The position numbers and the translations under genes were made by a program. This document shows positions 1-8,201 of a DNA stretch of 64,000 nucleotides, in pieces; the stretch's first letter is position 1; every line of letters begins with the position of its first letter. Source of the DNA: Fen-1364 sp049515135 (lineage in GTDB: Bacteria; Spirochaetota; Spirochaetia; SZUA-6; Fen-1364); assembly GCA_049515135.1 (NCBI GenBank), contig JBEKUJ010000005.1:186001-250000 (forward strand). Direction: 5' to 3'. The notes beneath the pieces were generated by a model. The model saw only the letters and a list, made by a program, of their open reading frames with translations. It was not told the origin of the DNA and made no database searches.

Positions 1-1
1 C

Positions 2-292
2 TCATTCTTCAGGGGCTTTGTCCGCTGGCTACTCTTCAGAGGAAGATTTCTCATCCCTCGGGCCCGGGCGCTCGATATACCGACCCTGTATGTCTGGGGC
101 GCCCAGGACCACATTGTCCCCGTGGAGGCAGCACAGGCCACGCGCCTGAAGCACCCCGGGGCCGGGCTGGCCATCATCCCCGGCGCCGGGCATCTGCCTC
201 ATCAGGAGACTCCTCAGGAGTTCCTGCGCGTCATTGGAGAGCCGAGGTACGTAACACTGACGGACCCGTCGTCGCGCAGGCTCACCTGGTGA
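2..292 (+). CDS. alpha/beta hydrolase, C-terminal part (runs off the left edge)
   Basis: The reading frame is open from the window edge and gives 96 residues. It contains the typical end of an alpha/beta-hydrolase fold: a strand reading IPTLYVWGAQDHIVPVE, which carries the usual catalytic Asp, and then GAGHLPHQETP, where the His completes the Ser-His-Asp triad. The nucleophile elbow lies outside the window, so substrate and subfamily cannot be told. The last 79 bases overlap the end of the convergent methyltransferase gene. The hydrolase motifs lie mostly before that overlap, so both genes are probably real, but the hydrolase tail after the glycine-rich GAGH motif may be longer than usual. 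Confidence 0.75.
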   Translation, partial: SFFRGFVRWLLFRGRFLIPRARALDIPTLYVWGAQDHIVPVEAAQATRLKHPGAGLAIIPGAGHLPHQETPQEFLRVIGEPRYVTLTDPSSRRLTW

Positions 293-1275
293 ATGTATTC
301 CAGGGTCAATTCCTCTTCCTGCGCGGTCATGACGGGAAAACCGTGAGGCCGATTGCGATGGGGCAGGTTGCCCTTGTCCCGGCTGTACTCTTCGACAAAC
401 CTGCGATGGTCGGCCAACCTTTCCTCAAGGAAGCCGTTGAGCATCTCAGCCATCTTTTCCGTCCCTGTCTTCAGGGTGCTGAACATCTCCTGGTCGATGT
501 CCACGCCAACGCTGTTGCGCCCGTTTGCCATGGCAGCCAGAATCGTCGTCCCCGTGCCGACAAACGGGTCGAGCACGGTGTCTCCCCGCACCGAGTACAT
601 GTTGATGAGCCGGAAAGGAAGCTCGAACGGGAACGCTCCGCTTCGGTCCCGGCCTCCGCTGGAAAGGCCCTGCCGCGCGCCCTTGAAGTCCCAGATGTCC
701 GAGAACCATCGGTTTCGCTCCTCCCAGAAGATGGCGCTCTGCATGCGGGCGTGCCTTTCTTCCGATGAGGTGAACTTCCTCTTTGCCCCTTTTCTCATCA
801 GCAATATGTGCTCGTGCTCCAGCGTGACGTACGCGCCGGCGGGGAGCATTCCGGAGCCCATGAACTTGTTTGGAGCATTGGTCTGCTTTCGCCACAGCAC
901 GGCGGGCAGGACGTCGAATCCCAGGGACGCGCAAGCGGACAGCACCCGCGCGTGGTTTGGATACAGCCGAAAGCGCCCGTCCAGCGTCCGGGTGGCATCG
1001 CCGATGTTGATGCATGCCCATCCACCCTCGATAAGGACCCGGTGGACCTCCTTCCACGCGAGGTCCAGATGGTCATGCATGAGAGAGAATGCGCTGAGCC
1101 CATCCCCTGCATCCAGGGCCGCCGGGACCCCGGGAACGCGTTCCCGAAAGAGCGGGTCCCACATCTCGATCATGGGATAGGGCGGGGAAGTGACGACAAG
1201 GGCCACGGACGAATCAGTGAGGAAGGACAGGTCTGCCGCGTCGCCCTGGAGCAATCTGTGCCGGCTCTCCCGCAT
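214..1275 (-). CDS. site-specific DNA methyltransferase (N4-cytosine/N6-adenine, beta-type order)
   Basis: Predicted S-adenosylmethionine-dependent DNA methyltransferase of 353 residues. Motif IV, TSPPY, is near residue 29-33 and the SAM-binding motif DPFVGTGTT is near residue 236. This order (catalytic motif first) defines the beta group, and the SPPY form is common in enzymes making N4-methylcytosine, though N6-adenine cannot be excluded. The region between should hold the target-recognition part. No restriction endonuclease or specificity gene is next to it, so it looks like an orphan methyltransferase with a possible regulatory or epigenetic role. It is divergent from the sensor kinase at 1341 and converges on the hydrolase gene. 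Family assignment is firm; target sequence and modified base are unknown. Confidence 0.88.
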   Translation of the reverse strand: MRESRHRLLQGDAADLSFLTDSSVALVVTSPPYPMIEMWDPLFRERVPGVPAALDAGDGLSAFSLMHDHLDLAWKEVHRVLIEGGWACINIGDATRTLDGRFRLYPNHARVLSACASLGFDVLPAVLWRKQTNAPNKFMGSGMLPAGAYVTLEHEHILLMRKGAKRKFTSSEERHARMQSAIFWEERNRWFSDIWDFKGARQGLSSGGRDRSGAFPFELPFRLINMYSVRGDTVLDPFVGTGTTILAAMANGRNSVGVDIDQEMFSTLKTGTEKMAEMLNGFLEERLADHRRFVEEYSRDKGNLPHRNRPHGFPVMTAQEEELTLEYIHQVSLRDDGSVSVTYLGSPMTRRNS

Positions 1276-1340
1276 GGCCGCCAGACTATCGGAAACCTCT
1301 TACCTTTACACCCCGTTGTGATCGGCTTACACTCGCGAAC

Positions 1341-2918
1341 ATGGATGCCTTTGCCGTGGCTCCCGTGGCTCACCCCTGGCGCAAGACAGCTCTGGGATTC
1401 GTGATGGTCATGGCAATCGGCGTGGGGCTCTGGCTCATAAGCCGCTATGACTACCTGCTCTTCCACAGCGCCGTTGAGATGTTCAGCATTGCCGTGGCGT
1501 GCACGATCTTCATGTTCTCCTGGAGCTCCCGGGGCTACCTGGCCACCCGTCCCTTCATCCTGCTTGGCATCGGCTATCTGTTCGTCGCCGTCCTGGACCT
1601 GCTGCACACCCTCACCTACAGCGGCATGAACGTGCTGCCCTCCGGCAGCGACTATGCCACCAAGCTCTGGGTGGCCGCGCGGGGAGTGCAGGCGCTCGTT
1701 ACCCTGGCATTCGTTCTCCTTGCGCGGTCCCGGCGGGTTGCTCCCAACTGGCTCGGATTTACCCTGATCGGCGCAGCCACAGCCGCATGCATCATGGCCA
1801 TCTTCTGGTGGAAAATCTTTCCCCTGTGCTTTGTCGAAGGGCAGGGAGTGACGCCTTTCAAGAAGGCCAGTGAATACGTCATCTCCGGCATTCTTGCCGG
1901 ATCCACCCTTCTTCTGTACGGCAACTCCTTCTCCATAGGGAGGCAGGAGCGCAATCTCCTGGCAGCGGCATTTGTTCTCACCATCGCCGGTGAGCTGGTG
2001 TTCACCCTGTATGTGAGCGCATCCGGCTACCAGAACCTCATCGGTCACTACCTGAAGATCGGGTCATTCTACCTCGTCTATCAGGCTCTGTTTGCCTCTG
2101 AGGTGCGCAGGCGGATCAAGGTGATATCGGAGCTGGAGGCGTCCAAGTCCAGCCTTGAGAAGAGCGAGGCGGAGCTTCGCAAGGCCAACCTCTCGAAGGA
2201 CCGGTTCTTCTCCATCCTTGCCCATGATCTTCGAAACCCCTTGAGCGGCATCCTTTCCCTGTCCGAGGTCCTGGCAAAGAGGTTCGAGACGCTCTCCCCG
2301 GACCGGATCCATGAGCTGTGCAGCCTCGTCCATGACGGCGCCCGCAGCGGAGCCGAGCTTCTGGAGGCAATCCTGCAGTGGGCGCGCGCGCAGACGGGCA
2401 GGCTGGAAGTGAAGCCGGCCCTTGTGGGGCTCTCCGAGCTGTGCGAAGGGATCGTGGGCCAGCACAGCAGCGCAGCCGGCAGCAAAGGCATCAGCGTCCG
2501 CTCCCGTGTGGACCGGGATGCCACGGCCTTTGTTGATGAAAACATGCTCGCCACTGTCCTGCGCAACCTTTTTTCCAACGCAATAAAGTTCACGCCGCGG
2601 GGCGGCGAGGTGGTCCTGGCGGCGGAGGCGCACGGGGAATGGGAGAAGATCTTCGTCAGGGACACCGGGGTCGGGATCAGCCGGGACGACATGAAGAAGC
2701 TTTTCCGCATCGACACGCACTTCTCCTGTATCGGCACGGACCAGGAGCGCGGGAACGGAATGGGCCTCATCCTTTGCAAGGAGCTGGTGGAGCTGAACGG
2801 GGGCCTGATCAGCGTCGAGTCCGAGCCCGGAAAAGGCAGCACATTCTGCGTGCGTCTCCCCCGCTCAGGGCCCCTGCGCAGGCCGGCTGCGGACACCGTC
2901 CAGGGAGTCTTTGTGTGA
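1341..2918 (+). CDS. MASE3-type membrane sensor histidine kinase
   Basis: 525-residue membrane histidine kinase. Residues about 15-250 form several hydrophobic segments with features of the MASE3 sensory domain (an early LLHTLTYSGM stretch and a long Phe/Trp-rich membrane part). A short coiled linker leads to HisKA with FFSILAHDLRNPLSG (phospho-acceptor His near residue 295), then HATPase_c with NLFSNAIKF (N box), DTGVGIS (G1) and GNGMGLILCKEL (G2). All catalytic boxes look intact, so an active autokinase is expected. There is no receiver domain and no cognate regulator next door. The stop overlaps the GTG of the following pterin dehydratase gene by four bases, suggesting coupled translation. 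The input signal is unknown. Confidence 0.9.
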   Translation: MDAFAVAPVAHPWRKTALGFVMVMAIGVGLWLISRYDYLLFHSAVEMFSIAVACTIFMFSWSSRGYLATRPFILLGIGYLFVAVLDLLHTLTYSGMNVLPSGSDYATKLWVAARGVQALVTLAFVLLARSRRVAPNWLGFTLIGAATAACIMAIFWWKIFPLCFVEGQGVTPFKKASEYVISGILAGSTLLLYGNSFSIGRQERNLLAAAFVLTIAGELVFTLYVSASGYQNLIGHYLKIGSFYLVYQALFASEVRRRIKVISELEASKSSLEKSEAELRKANLSKDRFFSILAHDLRNPLSGILSLSEVLAKRFETLSPDRIHELCSLVHDGARSGAELLEAILQWARAQTGRLEVKPALVGLSELCEGIVGQHSSAAGSKGISVRSRVDRDATAFVDENMLATVLRNLFSNAIKFTPRGGEVVLAAEAHGEWEKIFVRDTGVGISRDDMKKLFRIDTHFSCIGTDQERGNGMGLILCKELVELNGGLISVESEPGKGSTFCVRLPRSGPLRRPAADTVQGVFV

Positions 2919-3262
2919 GCGGGAGCCTGGCGGACAGGAACTGCGTTCCCTGCAGGGGCGGGGTTCCCCCGCTCGGAGCGGACCAGATCGAAGAGCTCCG
3001 TCGACAGATCTCTCCCGAATGGTTGGTGGTCGAGAGGCACCACCTGGAGCGTGAGATATCGCTTCCGAACTTTCGCAAGGCGATGGCGCTGGCCAACCAA
3101 ATTGCCGAGGTGGCCGAGCAGCAGCGTCATCATCCCGATCTCCTTGTCGCCTGGGGAAGGCTGAAGGTCACTCTTTTCACCCACGCAATCGACGGTCTGC
3201 ACCAGAACGACTTCATCATGGCGGCCAGGATAGACGCGCTGCTCCAGTCTTCAGTACCTTGA
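2915..3262 (+). CDS. pterin-4a-carbinolamine dehydratase
   Basis: 115-residue protein of the PCD/DCoH family, which dehydrates 4a-hydroxytetrahydrobiopterin after aromatic amino acid hydroxylation and is often found without a hydroxylase partner. The active-site stretch QQRHHPDLLVAWGRLKVTLF, then the His in THAIDGLH and a downstream Asp, match the family pattern (H-H-P, aromatic, His, Asp). I chose the GTG at 2915 because a GGGAG box lies seven bases upstream and the start overlaps the kinase stop by four bases. The longer frame upstream is only an out-of-frame reading of the kinase gene. No phenylalanine hydroxylase is visible in the window, so its physiological partner is unclear. Confidence 0.88.
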   Translation: MSGSLADRNCVPCRGGVPPLGADQIEELRRQISPEWLVVERHHLEREISLPNFRKAMALANQIAEVAEQQRHHPDLLVAWGRLKVTLFTHAIDGLHQNDFIMAARIDALLQSSVP

Positions 3263-3279
3263 GGAAAAGGAGTCCCCTT

Positions 3280-3858
3280 ATGGCAGTGACTTCCACCATG
3301 CTCCCCCTGGGAACAGTTGCCCCCCGGTTTTCCCTTCCTGACTGCCGCGGCGGAACGGTGTCAATTGAAGACTTCAGCCAGGCCCCCGCGCTGCTGGTGA
3401 TGTTCATCTGCAACCATTGCCCGTATGTGAAGCATGTCCAGAAGCCGCTGGCATCTCTTGTGAAGGAATACCAGGCAAGGGGCCTGGCGGCCGTGGGCAT
3501 CAGCTCAAACGACATCGAGAGCCATCCTGATGACAGCCCGAAGGACATGGCACGGGTGGCCGGCGAGATCGGCTACACCTTCCCCTTTCTGTACGACGAG
3601 AGCCAGGAGGTCGCAAAGGCGTACCACGCGGCGTGTACGCCGGACTTCTTTCTCTTCGACGCGAAAGGAAGGCTTGCCTACCGCGGGCAGATGGACGCGA
3701 GCAGGCCGGGGAACGACATTTCCGTCACCGGGTCGGACCTGCGCCGGGCCCTGGACGCCGTTCTTGCCGGCAAGCCCGTGCCGGGAGAACAGCGGGCAAG
3801 CATCGGCTGCGGCATCAAGTGGAAGCCGGGGAACGAGCCGGAGTACTTGGCTACCTGA
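3280..3858 (+). CDS. thioredoxin-fold redox protein (AhpC/TSA-like)
   Basis: 192-residue thioredoxin-fold protein of the AhpC-TSA/redoxin type. Near the N terminus APRFSLPDCRGG is followed by the active-site segment MFICNHCPYVK, a CxxC motif (CNHC) characteristic of a widespread group annotated simply as thioredoxin family proteins. The GTSSDIE-like segment (GISSNDIESHPDD), the cis-Pro region ACTPDFFLFD and the C-terminal IGCGIKWKPGNEPEY are typical of that group. The ATG at 3280 is preferred over an in-frame TTG at 3259 because an AAGGAG box sits seven bases ahead. No signal peptide is visible, so it is probably cytoplasmic. Exact substrate (peroxide or protein thiols) is not determinable. 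Confidence 0.87.
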   Translation: MAVTSTMLPLGTVAPRFSLPDCRGGTVSIEDFSQAPALLVMFICNHCPYVKHVQKPLASLVKEYQARGLAAVGISSNDIESHPDDSPKDMARVAGEIGYTFPFLYDESQEVAKAYHAACTPDFFLFDAKGRLAYRGQMDASRPGNDISVTGSDLRRALDAVLAGKPVPGEQRASIGCGIKWKPGNEPEYLAT

Positions 3859-3865
3859 GCCGGCG

Positions 3866-3894
3866 TTGACATTCCCGGGATTCCTCACCACTAT
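3866..3894 (+). promoter_or_regulatory. candidate sigma-70-type promoter for the phosphatase/kinase-like gene pair
   Basis: A perfect TTGACA at 3866-3871 is followed after 17 bases by CACTAT (3889-3894), which matches three positions of the -10 consensus. It lies in the 78-base gap before the phosphatase gene at 3937 and after the thioredoxin gene, so it could start a separate transcript for the next two genes. The -10 is weak, so this is only a candidate. Confidence 0.35.
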
Positions 3895-3936
3895 GAGGGC
3901 GCTGACGAGACTGCAATCATCCCTGGAGAGCGCCCT

Positions 3937-4887
3937 TTGCCGAAAACCAGCACACGCAAAGCGGATCACCTGAAGCGGCTGCGAGAAGCAGTCCGCAATG
4001 TCCTTTCCTTCGACAGCGCTCTTCGCCCACCAAGCTCGGACGGCGTTCCCGGCGGGCTCATCGAGTTTCCCGCCAGGGAGAAGAGGGAGTTCGTCATCAT
4101 CGGGGACCTGCACGGGAATCACAGGAACCTGCGCGCAATCCTGGACCACGGCAGGAACCTCGACAAGGTGAAGCAGGACAAGGCCGTGCTGCTCTTTCTG
4201 GGCGACGCGGTGCACAACGACAGGAGCGGCTTCGCGTACGAGATGGAGTCTTCCATCGAGACCATGGATATCATCATCGGTCTCATCAACGACTATCCGC
4301 AGAATGTCGTCTACCTCCTGGGCAACCATGATTCGTTCCAGCCCGAGCTCTCCAAGATGGGGATCCAGCAGGGCCTCCTGTACCGCGACGCGCTTCTGTC
4401 CGCCCGGGGGTCGCAGTACCTCAGCGCCATGCAGGACTTCTTCGACGCGCTCCCCCTGTTCGTGATCCATCGCCATTTCCTTGCCGTGCATGCCGGGCCG
4501 GTGCGCGGCGGCGTGACGCGCATGGAGCTGGTGAACATCCGCCATTTCACGAACCTTGTCTGGCAGCTCACGTGGAACAGGCTGAACGAGACCCGCTCAA
4601 CGCCCAGCATGAAGGAGTACGGGCCGGAGGACCTCGACGCCATGCGAAAGCTCCTGGGGTGCCCGGCGGAAATCCCGATCTTCGTGGGCCATAATCCCAT
4701 GTGGAAGTGGGGGGAAGAGGATTCCATCTGGATCGATGCCCTGGGCACCCAGCACCACGTCATCCTCTACGATACCCTGGAGACGAAGTGCCCCTACATC
4801 TCGGTGAAGGGTTCCGTGACGTACACGGTGAAATATGCGGACCTCGCGATAGCGCCGCGGCGCTTCGTGCTGGACGACTACAAATAG
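3937..4887 (+). CDS. PPP-type metallophosphoesterase (protein phosphatase-like)
   Basis: 316-residue calcineurin-like phosphoesterase of the PPP class, which removes phosphate from protein Ser/Thr or small substrates using two metal ions. All metal-binding motifs can be read: IIGDLHGN (about residue 50), LFLGDAVHN, LLGNHDSF, a VHAGPV segment and VGHNP. The start is a TTG at 3937 with GGAGAG six bases upstream; no alternative ATG gives a full first domain. The kinase-like gene begins 27 bases downstream on the same strand, so the two are probably co-transcribed and could act on the same target in opposite directions; that pairing is inference. No signal peptide is seen. Confidence 0.88.
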   Translation: MPKTSTRKADHLKRLREAVRNVLSFDSALRPPSSDGVPGGLIEFPAREKREFVIIGDLHGNHRNLRAILDHGRNLDKVKQDKAVLLFLGDAVHNDRSGFAYEMESSIETMDIIIGLINDYPQNVVYLLGNHDSFQPELSKMGIQQGLLYRDALLSARGSQYLSAMQDFFDALPLFVIHRHFLAVHAGPVRGGVTRMELVNIRHFTNLVWQLTWNRLNETRSTPSMKEYGPEDLDAMRKLLGCPAEIPIFVGHNPMWKWGEEDSIWIDALGTQHHVILYDTLETKCPYISVKGSVTYTVKYADLAIAPRRFVLDDYK

Positions 4888-4914
4888 AGACGCAATACGA
4901 CGGGAGCGGAAGCA

Positions 4915-5832
4915 ATGAGCTATTTCGACTATTCGGACCTTGCGGCTTTTCTCCACGATGAGGACCTCATTCATCTCCTGTGCGCGGACCTGAGCTACCC
5001 CGAGCTGCTGGAGAGGTTCCTTGTGGATGATTTTCTCGTCACGGAGGCGGGGATGAAGATCCCCTTCTTTGCCGAGGTGCGCGACTACGTGGGCGCCGTG
5101 GAAAAAGCGGACCCGCAGCACCGCTGGATCGTGAAGCAGGTGTCGGAGGACGACGCTCTGGGCGCTGCCATGGGGTCGATCTGCTTTTTCCTGGATTTCT
5201 TCACGAAGACCATCTCAGCGCCGACTCTGGTCACGCGCATCGGAGGGAAGCTGTACAAGGCGGCCAAGATCATCACAAAGGCGGAGCAGCTCACCGGGGC
5301 CAACTACACCGACATCCCGCAGCTCAAGGAGCAGCTGCTCCTTGACCTCGTCAACCGCTGGGTCTACTGCGACGAGGACAGGAACCCCAACAACTACATG
5401 ATCCGCTACACCTCGCGGGGGGACCAGGTGGTGATAGCCATCGATTTCTCGAACGTGGATCTGCTGTTCCCCGGCACCAAGATCAAGGGCCGCACGGAAT
5501 CATTCGGGTGGGAGAGGATAGAGAAGACCCGCTATCTTACGCCCCTGAAAGTGGAGCACTTCCAGACCTACGACATGGAGTTCTTCGACATGCGCTTCGA
5601 CTCTTTTGCCAGGGTGGGGCGCAAGATGCTCCTTGAGCTGTGCAAGGGCTGTCTGCGTTTCCAGCCTGATCATGCCGCCCTGGCAAAGACCGTCACCGAC
5701 AACCTTCTCAAGCGCATCGAGTACGTGCACGACTATTTCGCGGGCCAGTTCCCGCGCGTTGCCAAGTCGAAGGAAAAAGAGAAATACAAAGACATGGGGA
5801 GCACATTCACCAGGATCTACAAGGAGAAGTGA
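4915..5832 (+). CDS. predicted atypical kinase (PI3K/HipA-like fold), function unknown
   Basis: 305-residue soluble protein. I do not recognise it by name, but it shows the signature of an atypical protein or lipid kinase: HRWIVKQ (a possible ATP-binding Lys near residue 69), then CDEDRNPNNYMIR (a catalytic-loop-like D-x4-N near residue 158) and, about ten residues later, VVIAIDFSN, where the Asp would bind metal like the DFG Asp. The same D-N...D layout occurs in HipA-type and PI3/4-kinase-related proteins. The C-terminal third is helical and charged. It follows the PPP-type phosphatase gene by 27 bases and faces the five-paralogue cluster, its stop lying only 27 bases from the end of the last paralogue. 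Kinase activity is inferred from these motifs alone. Confidence 0.6.
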   Translation: MSYFDYSDLAAFLHDEDLIHLLCADLSYPELLERFLVDDFLVTEAGMKIPFFAEVRDYVGAVEKADPQHRWIVKQVSEDDALGAAMGSICFFLDFFTKTISAPTLVTRIGGKLYKAAKIITKAEQLTGANYTDIPQLKEQLLLDLVNRWVYCDEDRNPNNYMIRYTSRGDQVVIAIDFSNVDLLFPGTKIKGRTESFGWERIEKTRYLTPLKVEHFQTYDMEFFDMRFDSFARVGRKMLLELCKGCLRFQPDHAALAKTVTDNLLKRIEYVHDYFAGQFPRVAKSKEKEKYKDMGSTFTRIYKEK

Positions 5833-5859
5833 GGCGCCGGGCGGGACCGGCGGCCGCCT

Positions 5860-6564
5860 CTATTCGTAGATGTGATCCGGCGGGACGCCGAAAGTCGGGG
5901 ACTTTGCCTTCTCCAGTATCACCTCGGTGATGGACTGGCTCAGACGTCTGGCGTGGTCGAAGAAATCGGACCTGATCCTCCCCGCCTGGGCGGCGACGTT
6001 GCGTTTCTCCACGTCGGTCTCATGCGGCTTGTCGAGGTCCGCGATGGAGGCAAGCACGTCGAGGATTCCCCTGTTCAGGGGCCATTCCTGGTCCCGCGAC
6101 TCGTCCAGGAACTTGCCGAGGCTGTTCACCTGCGCGATGCTCACAGGGGACATCTGGTAGCCTTCCTCCGCGGCGAAATAGACCTTTGAGAGGAAGCCGA
6201 AGAAGACGCGCAGTGACTTCTCGTAGATCTCGTTCGCCTTGAGGGAAGCGAAGGTCTCGAAGACCGCCTTCACGATGTACGGGTTGGGGACCACGCAGTC
6301 CAGGTAACGCTCGGGCTCGTGCCCCGCCAGCAGCGCCTCTATGGCGTAGCGGTTGTTGCTGGCCAGCAGGGTGATGTAGATGGGGTAGTTGTCGCTGGTG
6401 ATTCCCAGCCGGTTGAGGAAGCTGGCGTACGCCCACAGGGCGCTCGCCGCCTGCGGCGTCTTGGCATCGAGGACCTCGGTGATGGCCCTGTGTTTGAGGT
6501 AGTCGATGGCTTCCTGAGAGATGTTGCCGACCCTGACCTCGTCCCTGATTTTCTGGATGTCCAT
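5860..6564 (-). CDS. tandem paralogue family, member 5 (unknown function)
   Basis: 234-residue soluble, probably all-helical protein and the most diverged of five tandem paralogues. Shared family signatures are FLNRLGITSDNYPIY (about residue 50), VPNPYIVKAVFETF, VNSLGKFLDE, LNRGILDVLASIADL and IRSDFFD. It has no Lys/Arg-rich tail, unlike members 1, 2 and 4. An AGGGG box precedes the ATG. It is the last gene of a minus-strand array and is separated from member 4 by a strong stem-loop (6584-6614). Its stop lies 27 bases from the stop of the kinase-like gene on the other strand. No catalytic motif, membrane segment or signal peptide is visible and I do not recognise the family. Confidence 0.8.
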   Translation of the reverse strand: MDIQKIRDEVRVGNISQEAIDYLKHRAITEVLDAKTPQAASALWAYASFLNRLGITSDNYPIYITLLASNNRYAIEALLAGHEPERYLDCVVPNPYIVKAVFETFASLKANEIYEKSLRVFFGFLSKVYFAAEEGYQMSPVSIAQVNSLGKFLDESRDQEWPLNRGILDVLASIADLDKPHETDVEKRNVAAQAGRIRSDFFDHARRLSQSITEVILEKAKSPTFGVPPDHIYE

Positions 6565-6583
6565 GCGTGTCCCCCTGTGACAA

Positions 6584-6614
6584 GACCGCGGGGCGGAGGC
6601 ACCGCCCCGCGGTC
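6584..6614. other. intercistronic stem-loop between paralogues 4 and 5
   Basis: A perfect 13-bp inverted repeat (left arm GACCGCGGGGCGG at 6584-6596, five-base loop, right arm 6602-6614) fills most of the 61-base gap between two paralogue genes. There is no T-run after the stem in the direction of transcription, so it does not look like an intrinsic terminator. It may stabilise the 3' end of the upstream message or lower expression of the last gene. Confidence 0.7.
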
Positions 6615-6625
6615 ATCGGGATCCG

Positions 6626-7474
6626 TCAGGTCGACTTCTTGCGAGAGGAGGGGCCGCCGGACTCCTTCTTGGCTGCCGGCTGAGCGGGGGCCTGCTCCTT
6701 GGCAGTGGACTGCCCGCGGGAAGAGACGCGGATGTTGATCTGCTCTTTGGCGATCTTGTCCTCCTGCGCCAGCTTGCTCTTGGTGAACTCAACCGACTTG
6801 CGCGGCGGGATCTCGAAATCCTTGTAGCTCATGCGCGCAAGGAGCACCGGCGGGATGACCTCGTTCAGGTGCTTCGTGCTGTCGAAGAAGAAGTTGCGGA
6901 TCTCGTTGGAGTGGATGGCAACCTCCTCCATCTCGCGGTTGGTGGCGTCCATCCCCTCCAGCTGGGCGACCCTCTCCAGGATGTCGAGGATGCACCTGTT
7001 CAGGGAATCCTCCTGTCCAGCCTCCTCGTCCAGGTGCTTGCCAAGGGCGTTGAGGTCTGAGACGGTGAGGGGGTAGATCTTGTAGCCGTCGATGGGCACG
7101 TTGTATGCCGCCTGCAGGATACCTAGCACCACGGAGAGGGACTTCGCGTACAGTCCCCCCGGATGCCTTTCCGCAAGGAGGTTGAACGCTGCCGTCAACA
7201 GTTGCGTGTTGGGCTGGATTGAGCTGAAGAACAGGAAGGGGTCGCGAGACCCGATCAGCGCGTCGATGACCCAGTGGTTCCCGATCTCCAGCACCTTGAT
7301 GAAGAGGGGATAGTTCTCCGCCGTGAGCCCCGTCTTGTTGAGGAAGTGCGCGTAGGTGATGGCGGACTCCACAGCCTCGATGGTGCGGCACGCGAGGATC
7401 CCGCTCAGCATCTTGTTCTCGATGGCCGCGATGTCGGTCGCGGTATAGGTTTTCGTCCTGTCCAGAATGACCAT
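6626..7474 (-). CDS. tandem paralogue family, member 4 (unknown function, charged tail)
   Basis: 282-residue protein, the longest of the five paralogues. The conserved ~200-residue core shows FLNKTGLTAENYPLF, WVIDALIGSRDPFLFF, DGYKIYPLTVSDLNALGKHLD, NRCILDILERVAQLE and IRNFFFDSTKH. After the core comes a ~70-residue low-complexity Lys/Gln/Ala/Ser-rich tail ending in a basic cluster, which suggests a disordered region that could contact nucleic acid, membrane or a partner protein. An AGGAGA box lies six bases upstream of the ATG. It is closest in sequence to member 3, consistent with a recent duplication. Function unknown. Confidence 0.82.
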   Translation of the reverse strand: MVILDRTKTYTATDIAAIENKMLSGILACRTIEAVESAITYAHFLNKTGLTAENYPLFIKVLEIGNHWVIDALIGSRDPFLFFSSIQPNTQLLTAAFNLLAERHPGGLYAKSLSVVLGILQAAYNVPIDGYKIYPLTVSDLNALGKHLDEEAGQEDSLNRCILDILERVAQLEGMDATNREMEEVAIHSNEIRNFFFDSTKHLNEVIPPVLLARMSYKDFEIPPRKSVEFTKSKLAQEDKIAKEQINIRVSSRGQSTAKEQAPAQPAAKKESGGPSSRKKST

Positions 7475-7496
7475 GGTATCTCTCCTTGTCCTCTCA

Positions 7497-8189
7497 TCAA
7501 TCTTCGAAAACGCTGCCCGGCAGGACCTCTTTCACGAGGTAGTCGGACTTCACAAGGAGGACCTGCGGGATGGCGTCCTCCATCTTCCTGCGCTTGTCGA
7601 AGAAGTTGCCGCGGATCACGTTGCACTGGCGCGCCAGCAGCTCCATCTCCGAGTCTCCCTGGCCCTCCAGGGACGCAAGGCGGTCCAGGATGTCCAGGAT
7701 GGCGCGGTTGACCGGCTCGTCCTGTCCCTTCTCCTTGTTGAGGTGCTTCCCGAGGTTGTTCACGTCGTTGATGGTGACCGCATGGATCTTGTAGCCGTCC
7801 TTGGCATAGCTGTAGGCGGCCTGCAGGGCGCCCATCACGATGGCCAGAGTCTTGGGGTAGATTCCCCCGGGGTGCCAGTTGGTGAGCAGCCGGAAGCACG
7901 TGGATACCAGGTGCTTCGTAGGCTGGATGGGCGTGAGAAAGAGGAACGGATCCGTGTTCCCGAGCAGGGAATCGATCACGAAGTGGTTCTCCATCTCCAG
8001 CAGTTTCATGAACAGGGGGTAGTTTTCGTTCGTCAGGCCGCTCTTGCGCAGGAAGGAAGCGTAGGTGACTGCCGCCTCCACTGCGTCGGTTGTCCGGCAG
8101 GCGAAGATGTTGTTGATGATGTGGTTTTCCACGCGGAAGATCGATTGATCGGACCACACCTCCTTGTTGTACTCATCCAGTTGAGCCAT
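7497..8189 (-). CDS. tandem paralogue family, member 3 (unknown function)
   Basis: 230-residue protein with the family core: FLRKSGLTNENYPLF, FVIDSLLGNTDPFLF, PGGIYPKTLAIVMGALQAAY, DGYKIHAVTINDVNNLGKHL, NRAILDILDRLASLEG and IRGNFFD. The core aligns with member 4 without obvious gaps through the first 150 residues. It ends soon after the IPQVLLVKSDYL segment and lacks a basic tail. An AGGAGG box precedes the ATG, and the stop is 22 bases upstream of the member 4 start, so the genes are probably co-transcribed. No enzyme motif, signal peptide or membrane helix is seen. Confidence 0.82.
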   Translation of the reverse strand: MAQLDEYNKEVWSDQSIFRVENHIINNIFACRTTDAVEAAVTYASFLRKSGLTNENYPLFMKLLEMENHFVIDSLLGNTDPFLFLTPIQPTKHLVSTCFRLLTNWHPGGIYPKTLAIVMGALQAAYSYAKDGYKIHAVTINDVNNLGKHLNKEKGQDEPVNRAILDILDRLASLEGQGDSEMELLARQCNVIRGNFFDKRRKMEDAIPQVLLVKSDYLVKEVLPGSVFED

Positions 8190-8201
8190 GTCGTCGCCCT
8201 C

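Noticed and set aside
353..1180. Long plus-strand open frame opposite the DNA methyltransferase
   Set aside because: It is an antisense reading of a gene with clear motifs, with no ribosome site and Arg/Ser-rich composition typical of high-GC shadows.
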